This document shows, one piece after another, positions 11,901 to 22,206 of a stretch of 22,478 nucleotides of DNA (position 1 is its first letter; every line of letters starts with the position of its first letter). Under the pieces are notes generated by a model. The model saw only the letters and a program-made list of their open reading frames with translations. It was not told the DNA's origin and did not search any database. Source of the stretch: Tetmemena sp. SeJ-2015 (Eukaryota > Ciliophora > Spirotrichea > Sporadotrichida > Oxytrichidae); the NCBI GenBank assembly GCA_027382625.1, contig JAJKFJ010003735.1:1-22478 (forward strand). The letters run 5' to 3'. A program made the position numbers and the translations under genes.

Positions 11901-14900
11901 TAAACATAATCACTCAGAACGAGATTATCGTATTTATAGTGAAAAGCAAGCTCAAGTATCTTATTGATAAAATTTGGGAGGGCAGATTCTACTCTATGGT
12001 TGATGGGAAGCTCTCTCACTTTTCAAAGACATCATTTCTCGCCTAAAACTAAGACAAAAGAGCCAAGGGTCATAAGATCACTCTGCAGGAAGTTATAGGA
12101 AGTAAATTCAAAGCAAATATAGATGACTACAATTTCATGTACCAAATGATTTTTAGAAGAGAAAGTATTAATCTAATCCTCATTAAGGATTTTATTTGTG
12201 CAACTGCAATAACGTTCTGCTTAAAATTAATGCGAAAAAATTATATGATGCTTCTAATACATTAACTTATAGTATCAAAATCTTTTTACTGCCAGAAATT
12301 ATATGGATTTGGTGACAACAGAAGAAAAGCTAGCTGTTATAGAAGGGAATCTTTAGAAGTATCCAATTTATTTATTTATTTAATATCTCAAAAATTTAAT
12401 AAGTATAAGAACGTAAATTTCATTGGAACTATACTATCTGTATCTTTCTTGTTGAACTTTTTTCAAAGAATTATCCATAATTATGTTTCAACTAAAATAG
12501 TTGAAATCGATTTTTGGACGTATTTTGACTTTGGTGCTGGAATAGCAAATATAGTCGCATTTAACTTGATAGGTAACTCAAAACCAGAGAGTTTATTCAA
12601 TCAAAAATCTAAATGGTCACTTGACTATTACATGAATGCAATTATTGTGATTGCTTGGTTCAGGTATACCTAGAGAATTTAATTTATTATTTTGCTAAGA
12701 GAGAAATAATATATTTCAGCTATTTCATGATTGTGAGTTCTATAGCAAAGGTAACTCTAACTCTATACAAAATGCTTTACGAGACAATATCTTTCTTCGT
12801 TATCTTGTGTAGCTATCTATTTATAGCTGCCACAATATTCAATCTCCTTTTCTAAAATGCACCTACAGAAGACGCAAAAGACTATTAAAGCATATTATCA
12901 ATTTAAATTTAGCATATATTCCTCTCTAAGAGCAATGATAGACTTTTTCATAGGATAGTACGATCAAAAGGATATGGCTAATTACACAACTTCTCACTCT
13001 ATACTTGAGACAGTGCACATAGTAATCTCACATATTTTCCTCATGAACTTTTTGATCGCCATTTTAACGCAGGTTTATGTGAATATGATTCAAAATGGCG
13101 ACTTTTATGCCATTTAGTACTCATTCATCTTTGTGACGAAATATATCAAAGCTATGGAAGAGGATAACGGCTATGAGCTATTCATTCTACTTCCCCCTCC
13201 TTTGAATTTTATGTTGGTTCCTCTTCTTTTAGTATGCTGGTCAGATTCTCTGTCCAAGAAGGTTTCAAGGGCGATAGAGTATTTTAATTTCTGGGGAGAG
13301 AATTTAGTGCTTATATTTCTTCATTTCCTCTACTTTGTGACCCTTGATGCGCTAATCTATGTCAAAACCATCTTCAAGCTCTATCAAGTTGAGGGTTGGG
13401 GCAACTATTTTCTCTCAACGATACTTTGGTGTTTGCTAGGCCCACTCTATCTGCTGAAAATCAACTTAGAAGACACCTGCGTTTTCTTCAACATCCTCTG
13501 CTTTGAGAAAAGTGTGTCTTTTAATCACGAAGAGGAGGAAAAGAAGAAAATGATTCAGCACAAATTCTACATTTACAGAGATACCATAAGAGCAATTTAT
13601 TATCATTTTAAGAAGGGAAGAAGAATTAATTTACCTTGTTTAAATGAAGTAGTTGATGTATGTGGCTGATGATAGCTCAATAGTGTTTTAGAGAAAGTAA
13701 AATGTGCAGAAGCTTTTCACACAAAAGCTTTCTTTCAAGGAGAAAAAGAAAAGGCATGATTTGGAGTAAGATGTGAGTGATACATTCATCATAGATAAGG
13801 AGTTGATCATTCAAACTTATGCTGAGATAGCGAAGAAGAATGTTGCAAATTAATTCATGCAATGCAGTATTCATTTATGTCTATACTTAGTAGTACAGGA
13901 TGAGGTTCAATCAACTCAAGAAGATGAAAAGCAATTAGATGAAATAAAAATTGACTTACTTGTTTAAATTAGAGTATATTCTCAACCATGGATCGTGCTC
14001 TCATATCTTAAAGAGATCAGATTTTGAGTGAGCCTCAACTTTCAAGAGAGTTCAAATCTCTCGTGGGTGATATTATGCTCACAAACAGAAATGATCCTAC
14101 CAAAATTAGAGATGCTGATCATTCCAATTAAGTTTTAAATATTTTTGAACGAGCGAGAGAGATGATGCAAAACTCGGTCGATCAAATGACCTCAGACGAA
14201 TTGAAACTAGTGAAGTCATTTTTGAGAAAATTCGAAATCTTCAACAAGAATTAGCAAAACTCTTCTGTGAATCTCTCCCTAGTTTGCAAGGCCTTCCCTT
14301 TAAATTTCACATACTAGTTTGTGCACAAAATCGAGTTGATAAATTTCATGCAGATGCAGAAAATTCTGATCAAGTTTTACAATGATGACAAAGATGAGAT
14401 GTTCAATTATTATGATAACAGGATGAAGAGTAGATTTAATATGATTAAGTATAACATGGACTACAATATTGAGTTGCAACAGGAGATAGTTGATTTAGCA
14501 TAATTCATCAAGGCTCATCATTTTAAAGGCATTGACAATGATCTCAACAAAATCATTATTCAGGAGAAAAGATAGGAAAATAAAATGAAGTATTTTATTT
14601 TGCTTTAAATAGATAAAAGTTCCTAGTAAAAATAGTTTAATTTCCATTACCTTAAATTAAACTTTTCATTCATTTCATAAATTCTAAAGATAAATAAATC
14701 TTAGAATTTTAAGCCCAAAGTTTTGGTCAAATTGATTCGCTTACCTTATAATCTCATCATTTAGAATTAAAGATCAAGCAACAAAAATATTTTGAGGATA
14801 TATAATGAATTGTTAGCTATGCTTATTTATTGAAGAACGCCTTTTGTTGAATTAATCTCCTATGTTAATTTTATTTTGACTTATATCAGAGATTTCTCTT

Positions 14901-17560
14901 TCAAAAAGTAGTCAAATTAGAATGTTGTTATGATGAATATCAATCGTTTCCGACCAAAGGCCAAGAATTCTCGTACTTATTCAAACGAGGATCCAAGCTC
15001 CACTACAAGTAAAGGCTAATAGAATGGTTTCTAAAACCCTATAGGCCAAAGTTTGTTAGGTCAAGGATGAAAGTATATTTATTATGCTTTCAAAGACATT
15101 TTAAATTTCATTTATTAAGGAACGAATTCACTAAGTTCTGGGAATCAAAAAGGCCAGCTAGCTAACATAAATTCTCAGACAAAAAATAAGCCAAAACAAA
15201 CTGAGCCCTATAACTTATCAGTGCCTGCGGGGAACCCTAATAATTATCGAGGGAAATAAATGCAAGTCACAGACAGTATATAAACAGATAAGGATTCCTT
15301 TAAAGAAGACTCTGTCATGACTTTAGCAAATGAGACAAAGCAAAGCAGGAAAAATGTAAATGAGGCAATGAGAAACACTAATGCTAAAGGAGAGAATAAG
15401 GCGATAAGAAGGATGAGTAAAATAGATAGTCAGGGTAGGGCGCTCTTTCTGCAAAGAACAATGACAGTAAACAACACTCAAGCAAGAAGGGAAAACCAGG
15501 ACCTGAGAGAAGGGAGATTGAATGAGGATTCTAATCGAGGCTTGGATCAAGATTTTTCAAAAGACCAAACAAGAGAGCCTTCAAGAAATACAGTCCTGGA
15601 CAAATAGAGTAGCTCAAGTAGAAGTAGTAGTAGTAGTTCCTCATCTTCAATGTCATCCTCTCAGAATTCTAGAGTTTTCACTAATGAAGAATAATTTAAT
15701 ATTCTTTAGAGTGAATAAGTTAGATATCATAGATATCATTTATTTTATAAGAAAAGGTGCAAAAGAAAAGTACTTACAAGAATTAGAAAACGCGCAAGTA
15801 AGAAAAGAAGTCAAATAAAGTTGATAAGTTAGGAAAGCAAGGAACAATTTTCAACTGGGATGATAATTAAACTACCACTAAGAATAGAAATATGTAGGTA
15901 TTTCCTGAGATAACTTCTCCTTAACCGTTAGATAATGACCATAAATAGAGAAGTCCCTTTGTTGCTCTCAATTAAAAGACTGGTTTCTTATTTTCATCTT
16001 TAAAAGACGAATCCCAAAATATATCCATAGTCAACTAAAGGCTAATAGAAACTTTAGAATTTTCTTTTATCTATTAACTATCTAGTTAGACTAGTAATTA
16101 GGAAACTCGCTACAAAGACAATGAATCAAAACCACGCAATCCGCAATCTGTAGTTGAAACTCATAAATTCGGCACAGATGATGAAGATGAGCTAGATGAG
16201 GAGATTGCTCAAATCTCAAATGAGTACCAGGTTTAAAGAATGGAGGGTTACATAGGATAATAAGATGTTTCTCAACTAGAACTGTAATAAGTGGTGGTTT
16301 TGAAATAGATTATTAATTATATTCCCTAAATTTTACTTTACTTTACTTTAAAAGAATGGAGGGAGGCAAAACCAGAAATGGAGATGCTTATTTCTATAAG
16401 AACCAAATCAACAGTTTTGAGTGGACTCTTTCAAATGGCAAACCTTATTATTCTTAGTTTAAAAGGCAATAAGATTTTAGAAGATGCTCTCTAGAAGACT
16501 TCCATAATTTCATAATTTTGCAATTTAATTAGTTTTTTTTCTTTCTAACTAAATATAATGTAGCAGAAGATTCACAAGAGGGCATCAGACTTGAAGTAAT
16601 AAAAGGAAAAAGCTTATCAAAATGCAGTCCAAAATAATCGGAAGTTGCTCTAGGATGCAGAGGAAGGACTTTTCAAAAGCAAGAAATCAAATACAAAAAG
16701 TACAGTCAATGACGAAAGAGAGAGATCTCTAAGTCCTGAAAAGCAAGATCCATAACAAAGAGCTGCCAATCACTCTAATTAAATAGGAAAGACGGTGAAA
16801 TCCTTTATAGATGATAGCTCTTATGAATACATAACTTGTATTTTAATTTTAGGTTAAACAATGAAGAATCTTCAGAATCGATTAGAGATTCCTTATCTTT
16901 TTTTTTAAAGAGATAAAGCTCAAGATAAGAAAATGCTGAGCATCCCTCTTATTTCTGAAGGTGCCTCTACAGATTTCCAAAATCAATAAATACCATCTTG
17001 GAACAAAGTCAACAATACTCCTGAGATGATGAACTCCCAGCAACCAAGCTCAAGTAATGCTCAGGAATCAAAATCGAACTATACCTATGAGACTCAATAT
17101 TTGAATAATCCAGCAGATCTTTTTGAGCATTAGAGTAATGAATAGCTAAATAACTTTACAACTTCGCAGGAAAGAAAAAGCAGCTCTCATAACTCTTCAG
17201 AAGAAAAACTGAGATAGTAGCATCCATAAGATAAAAGCCACAATTCTGGAATTAATCAAAATGGAGCTAAAAATAACTCATCTAGTAATTCATCTAATCA
17301 GCAACCAAACGATAATAATCCTTCATATCACTTAAAATTAGAAGTCGTAAGAAGCCCTTCTAAAGTAAAAGAGATACTTGAAAGCTAGCAGAGATCTGAA
17401 CAAAAAATAACAGTGAGGAATGATATGAGAGCTAACAGCAAGGGGAAAACAATATATGAGAGCAGATGATAGAAACTCAGAAAGTGACGATTTAAACTCG
17501 GATTCGGAGGAAAGCTTAAACTTAAAAGGCCTTACACATAGAAAGCACCAAAGAAATTGA
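8960..17560 (+). CDS. very large TRP-like cation channel with long disordered C-terminal tail
   Basis: The start is the ATG at 8960 (MNMIGKSEAANLK). N-terminal exons give EYMKAAFEGDLNKL, an ankyrin-repeat-like opening, then a Ser/Asn/Gln-rich linker (10050-10800). A helical block follows (10840-12170) with DRTVLNIITQNEIIVFIVKS and IWEGRFYSMVDG, features of ciliate ion-channel proteins. The transmembrane domain spans about 12170-13510: FIGTILSVSFLLNFF, FWTYFDFGAGIANIVAF, KVTLTLYKMLYETISFFVIL, pore helix LRAMIDFFIGQYDQ and S6 HIFLMNFLIAILTQVYVNM. The cytosolic part continues (EDNGYELFILLPPPLNF, then FNFWGENLVLIF) into helices up to about 14900. The rest is low complexity, with a serine run at 15608-15650, KQRSPF, SLSPEKQDP and an acidic tail, NSESDDLNSDSEESLNLKG. 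Two frame breaks lack a splice site (12886-12890 and about 17441-17448). If the second is real, the stop is TGA 17467-17469 instead of 17558-17560. The tail could be a separate gene, but a 24-nt intron at 14812-14835 keeps the frame continuous. Confidence 0.66.
9408..9760 (+). other. 353-nt intron or intron-like insertion in the channel gene
   Basis: The donor GTAAGT follows GGAGACCTTAACAAACTCAA and the acceptor TATAAAG precedes CAAGTTCACAAACC. Removal joins the frame in phase (LNKL-N-KFTNQEEFW). It is about five times longer than any other well-supported intron here, very AT-rich and full of TGA. It could be a single long intron, several short introns around unseen microexons, or an unexcised internal eliminated sequence. 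Confidence 0.5.
12170..13510 (+). other. six-transmembrane ion-transport/pore domain within the channel gene
   Basis: This is the hydrophobic core of the channel. Candidate segments are near 12180-12230, 12420-12475 (FIGTILSVSFLLNFF), 12510-12570 (TYFDFGAGIANIVAF), 12620-12660 plus 12720-12770, and 12785-12855 (SFFVILCSYLFIAATIFNLLF). The pore loop is at 12929-12970 (LRAMIDFFIGQYDQ) and S6 at about 13010-13085. There is no charged S4 arginine ladder, which argues for a TRP-type rather than a classic voltage-gated channel. The Gly in FFIGQYD sits where a TRP selectivity filter is expected. The domain is interrupted by the 56-nt intron 12664-12719 and by the unexplained frame change at 12886-12890. 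Confidence 0.75.
15608..15664 (+). repeat. serine-codon repeat (AGT/TCN run)
   Basis: Near-perfect tandem AGT triplets followed by mixed TCN codons, encoding an almost pure serine run broken by one Arg and one Met. It lies inside the disordered tail of the channel gene. The mixture of AGT and TCA/TCT/TCC codons suggests selection for polyserine as well as triplet slippage. Confidence 0.8.
16333..16350 (+). repeat. short ACTTT pentanucleotide repeat inside an intron
   Basis: Three to four tandem copies of ACTTT/TTTAC form the pyrimidine-rich 3' part of intron 16284-16354, just before its acceptor AAAAG. It probably serves simply as the polypyrimidine tract. Confidence 0.6.
16356..16500 (+). 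other. WW-like motif in the channel-gene tail
   Basis: After the 71-nt intron the frame reads GGKTRNGDAYFYKNQINSFE, then WTLSNGKPYY. The G-x-x-YFY-x-N spacing and the following W recall the second half of a WW domain (G..YY.N......W), which binds proline-rich peptides. The first signature tryptophan and terminal proline are missing, so this is only a resemblance. The alternative frame through here is also open but looks less protein-like. Confidence 0.25.
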
Positions 17561-18080
17561 AAAATGAATTCTATGGTATTGAGCATTTTTAACTATGAGA
17601 TTAGAGTAATATTTTATATATTCTTGAGATTCATATGTATTTTGAGTGAAAATTAATTATTCCATAAATATTGTTAATGTTTTTCTTTCATGAGTATTAA
17701 TTATAAATCGATGAATATACAGTCTCTCTTTAATACTTTTATTCTTTAAATGAGCTATAATATAATTCTATGAAGACATTTTCCTATTCATTTCAAATTC
17801 AAAGAAAGAATTTTTCTTCAATAAATTATATGACTAATTTTCATGATTTCAAAGGAATTTTTTTCTTCTTAATATCAAAATATTTTCAATGAGAAGCTTT
17901 TATTTGTCAAAATATATTTTATTTAAGAACGAGAAATAATCTAACTACATTTGATTCTTTTTCAAGATGTTATATTCTATTTGATGTGATTTCTGGATTG
18001 ATAAACATTTTCTATTGTCTAATTTAATTAAAGCTAGCATCTGATTTTAGATTTAGTAATAGTTTCATGTGGCTATTTTT
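17561..18080. other. convergent intergenic spacer
   Basis: About 520 AT-rich bases between the ends of the plus-strand channel gene and the minus-strand gene. There are TGA triplets in all frames and T-rich tracts on both strands, consistent with two facing 3' untranslated regions. Nothing else is recognisable. Confidence 0.6.
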
Positions 18081-21000
18081 TCAATAATGAATTAGTGGAC
18101 ACTTTGAATTGGCTTAAGCCATAATTAAAATTTTAAATTCTTAGCGTTTTGTATGGTCTGTTGAAACAAAAGCTCTTGTCTCTGTTTCAAGCTTATTATT
18201 TAAAACATTCTTAATTTAAAATCTTTGCTGACACCTAGAATCAAAGATGTTCTTGTTTCTTGAATACTGGAAGGCTATGCCTTCTGGTTCAAATTTATCA
18301 CATTTTGTAACTTAGAACCTTTCTCTATTGAGAGTGGACTCTTTTTGCTTAAAATATGAATTTAATTTAATTTAATGATAAAATAAAGTTTTGAATTGCC
18401 AATGCGAACATAAATCCTAATCTAGATTCTTAAAAATCTCATCCATTTTCATCCTCCTACTTTATTTTAATTCTTCTGCTTAATTCAATTCTTAGCCTTA
18501 GCATGCTCTTTCAGGGGTATCAATAAATTCTTCTGCTATTCTTAAGACTCCTAAATTATTTTTGTAAGATTAAGTTAAAAATAATTGAGTTGATGGAATG
18601 CAAAAAATTGTGGTATGAAAAAGATTCTAAACTACAAAAATATTTCTTACTTTCTCCAATATTAAAATTAAAATCTTTAATTTAAATACAATCGATGATT
18701 CTTCTCTCTCTGTTTTCTTATCTTCAATCTATTTATTCAAAGTTACACTTTCATCTTTTAAGTATTAAATTCTACCGAGAAGAGTTTTTTATGCCAGGTT
18801 CTATTAAAAGGATCCTCTAATCTCTCTTTGGTGAATTTGCGAATTTTGACCACCTTTAATATTTCCACCCTCCCTCTTTTTTAAGCTATTGTTGGTTGCA
18901 CATTAAATCTTATGATTCTCTTTGCTATGAGGCTAGTAATTCTTAAAAATTAAGGTTTGAACTTTAGCTTTATTAATATTCGTAATGGGAGAAATATCCT
19001 CGGGCGGCTCTGTGATGAAATTAATTCTAGGAGTAAGTTTATCCATTTCTATCCCTTCTGCTATGGAAGAACTAGAGTTATCTAAAAGATCAATTAAAAA
19101 CAGAAATAAAAATTATCCATAATTTCAGGGTAGTCCTATTCCTTAGAGAAATTTGATTTTATGAAATGAGTTTTCTCGTTTTATCGTTTAGAGTTGTTCA
19201 AAGAGCCCTCTCTGTCAGTTGCAAGATTCTTATATTCGTTTTTGGGTGTCATGACTATGGATGATTTCTAAGAGCTGAATTTTCTTTAATGATTATAAAA
19301 ATAGCAATAGAATAATTATATCTCTAATTATCAGGATGGCTAAAATGATTAATATTGAGGACGATTTCACTTCTCTTTTTAGGATATAGTTCCTTCTTCT
19401 CACCCACTGTTTCTTAATAGTCTTAATCCTCACTCTTAAACTAGAAGTCTTCCTAAATAAGCAACTGATTTTTAAGTTATTGGACAACTGGAGTATTATA
19501 TCCAAGCATCTCATCTTTGCTACCTGATGAATTTAACATCCGCAGAGAATATATTCAATACAAATATCAAATAAAGGACTTATTTTGAATTAAGGGTGTC
19601 CACATATGACTTTATTTTCAGTTTTTTACCTTGCAATATAGCTTCGGTTGATTCTATGGAGTTTTAAGAAGTTCTTAATCAATTGCTATCTTGATGTATC
19701 TATTTATCTCTCGCTAATATAATACTTTCAGTCCCGATTTTTCAAAAACTTTTAAGTTTCCTTCTGTAAATCCTGGACCAAGGAGGACGAAGCTCTTGTC
19801 ATCTTAGCTAAAACTTGGCACTGTAAGCGCTCTTTGTCGGCCAGGTATTGCTTGAAAATTTTCAAAAAAAAATAATTTTAGTTTATTAAATCCCTCAATT
19901 ATAGGGAACGTTCTTGACCAGCATGCCATTTATAGATAGTTTTAAGTTAATTCTCTAAAATTCAGAAAAAGACTAAACCAGTGGCTACTTACTGTACAAG
20001 CTGGCTTTATCGCCAGTATTGATGAACCGGAACTGAACAGATAAAATTAAATATTTGTAAATAAAACGAGAAAAAGCTTTCATACAATCATCTTAAGGAG
20101 TGTTTTAATTTTAAAAAGAGCTACACCAATTACTGGATCTCAGTCTTTGTATCTTTTACTGGTAACTACTCAAAGGCCTTTTACTTTTTATTTTTCTCAA
20201 AACATTTAAGCGAAATTATTATAAAAGAAAATCAAAGTGGAAGAAGGAAGCAGGAATTAAACTCATTATAAAATTTAAGAATTAAAATTTAAGACAATTA
20301 AGTTTTAGCCAAGAGACACTTAAGGTCCTTCAAATGTATTACTCTTCATAATGATCTCATTGTTAGATTAACCAGTCTAATTTTCTTCAAATTTAGTCCT
20401 CAGCAATCTAAAAATTATTTTAAAGAATATATCTCTTAAGTGTAGAGTTAGTAGATTCTGAAATTATCTAGAAATTGCTTTCAATGTCATTCATCAATAG
20501 GTGGCTCCTTTCATTAAAAGACATTTATTTTTCTTGATTGATTAACTTGGCTATCTCTGCAGTCTTATTGAGATAAGCACTCTTCATGCTCAAAAAATTC
20601 TTAAATCTTTGATTATAAATTCATTCATAATAATTAATTTGAATGATGTCTGGATGGAGGTGACTAAGAAAGCTTCTAAAACTCTTGTTAGTTCATTTTA
20701 TTGTGCCTTCCAAAGTCAATTACTTTTTTAAGTTGCTATTAAGAAACGCACTCATCTATTTTCCCCAAGTCTAACTATTTTACATTCAAGGGCTTATAAA
20801 GAATAGATTTAATCACTGTTAATTTGAGAGCTAGCTGTAATACTTATCTAAGAAATACTTATTTCTCCCAGAGTTTTCCTCAATAATATTCTGCAACCTT
20901 CTCTCTGCTCCATATTTACTCAAATCGGGATCATGATTTTCTAAGTTCGTCTTAATATTGATTCCAACTACAATTGGCTGACTCATGTTTCTTAGATCAT

Positions 21001-22011
21001 AGGATCCCATAGATATTTCATTCTTTTAATGGCCGTTGGAATTCTATAGTAGTTGTATACTGTTCTTGCTTTATCTTCCCTTTTAGAGAGAAAGTTTCCT
21101 TACACTTGAGTAATGACTCTTAGTCGATCTAAACTTATTAACAGAATTCGTTGCTTGCATCATCGATAAGCTACTTGCTCCTCCATCGGGGATTTGTGTC
21201 TTACCAATGGAGAAATTTTCAAGCTCAGAGTAAATCAATTATCGACTCGCTGATTAATTATCATCCAGCTATTTTTCCATCTAACTTGGAAGCAAATTTA
21301 TAAAAGCCATAGCCTCGTTTTCTATTTTAAAACATAAAAAGATACATTTGTTAGCTAGGAGATTTGAAATCCTAGTATTCTGTGCTCAGTTATTATTGAG
21401 CTCTAAGACTCTGATAGATCTTTTCTCTTCTAGGGTTAATGTTAAGTCTTTTTATAGGCTAACTTAGGTTTTTAGTATTTTAAGCATCACCTGCAAATGA
21501 GGATGTCATTTTCCTTTATTTAAAGCAAAATTAAGGCAACATATTTCAGATTGGTTACTTACGAAGAGAAGGTTTGGGGTTGACCATTTAGCCCTTCTTT
21601 TTGCATGTTGATATTATGAGAGAAGTATATCTCATTAAATTTTCGAGTATCCCCTCCAAACTTATTCTAAAGTGAGAATTGTGCATCTTATAGCAAATAA
21701 AATCATCCAAATATTTCATCTGATGTCTTTGAAGGTGAATTAGTTCTCAAATTTTGTATTTCCTCCATGTTTAGAGGTGGATCTTTAATGGTAATCTTCA
21801 AGCCTGAAGCTTTTTAAGACTTTTTATCTTTGAACTTTAAATAAGTAAGATCGTTGGCTCTTTAAGTCCTCGAGGCATTTGAGTTATCTTAATGTTAGAA
21901 TATCATGAGCTCGTCGTAAATTATTTCTAAGTCTTTGTTTTAAGCTTGTCTCTGACTGTCTGCTTACCTCTATGGTGAATACATGCTAGTGCTGTTAAAT
22001 TTGTTATTCAT
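18081..22011 (-). CDS. large unrecognised protein, Ser/Asn/Gln-rich with helical segments
   Basis: The start is ATG at 22009-22011 (MNNKFNSTSMYSPQRQADSQ) and the stop is TGA at 18081-18083 (KCPLIHY-stop). The minus strand is purine-rich here, as expected for the coding strand. Coding-looking exons, 5' to 3': KDLEIIYDELMIFQHQDNSN (about 21900), KITIKDPPLNMEEIQNLR (about 21790), LEIYSELENFSIGKTQIPDG in outline (about 21220), MSQPIVVGINIKTNLENHDP (about 20970), AEIAKLINQEKQMSFNERS (about 20550), PVKDTKTEIQQLVQLFLKL (about 20150), RFINTGDKASLYRELTQNYL (about 20000), ADKERLQCQVLAKMTRASSS (about 19830), QQLKNQLLIQEDFQFKSEDQ (about 19470) and ITEPPEDISPITNINKAK (about 19000). The last roughly 900 nt (18980-18083) contain no TGA in the reading frame. 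Supported introns are 21514-21562 and 19955-19992. No family is recognised; some segments look coiled-coil. Exons are solid as coding, but the full model is tentative. Confidence 0.55.
21687..21707 (-). other. in-frame TGA inside an intron-like segment without a GT donor
   Basis: In the first exon of the minus-strand gene the frame meets TGA at 21703-21705, then stays open with coding composition on both sides (TSDEIFG before, QNKFGGDTRKFNEIYF after). A 21-nt piece starting GATGATTTT and ending GCTATAAG looks like an intron and would join in phase (EIFDAQFSLQNK), but it starts GA instead of GT. A single missing T would create a GTATGA donor. Confidence 0.45.
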
Positions 22012-22206
22012 TTATTTATTCTCTCTTAATTTATAATAAAATCACAGTTATCAAATAAATAAAATGTAAGATTAGTTCGCCAGAAATTAGAAATATTTTT
22101 TATTGTCTTTAAATCATTATGGCTTATTTAAATTTATCAAAATATATGAGAGAGGAGGAAAAATCTAGAGCTAAAATCTTTATAATAATCAATCTTTATC
22201 AAAATA
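22012..22206. promoter_or_regulatory. divergent AT-rich promoter region
   Basis: Only 195 bases separate two starts that face away from each other. It is very AT-rich and has T/A tracts on both sides, so it is likely a shared bidirectional promoter plus both 5' untranslated regions. No specific TATA or initiator element can be assigned with confidence. Confidence 0.5.

Larger units (their letters stand above)
9100..16354 (+). other. intron set of the channel gene
   Basis: Well-phased GT-AG introns: 10806-10838 (33 nt), 11037-11071 (35), 11570-11598 (29), 11724-11762 (39), 12664-12719 (56), 13658-13691 (34), 14812-14835 (24), 15060-15119 (60), 15711-15751 (41) and 16284-16354 (71). Less certain: 9100-9151, 9183-9223, 9275-9301, 9999-10042 and 10204-10301. 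One outlier, 9408-9760 (353 nt), is listed separately. Junctions near 13920-13990 and 16450-16565 are unresolved. Confidence 0.6.

Noticed and set aside
13677..13874. Minus-strand hydrophobic frame (LLRYLSISLNDQLL)
   Set aside because: Complement of the channel gene exon KKRHDLEQDVSDTFIID; no splice context and no independent support.
15323..15550. Minus-strand reading frame opposite the Ser/Arg/Asn-rich tail
   Set aside because: It is the antisense shadow of a well-supported plus-strand exon and its composition is biased accordingly.
15721..15739. Tandem AGATATCAT x2 as a regulatory repeat
   Set aside because: It lies wholly within the 41-nt intron 15711-15751 and is most simply a chance AT-rich duplication.
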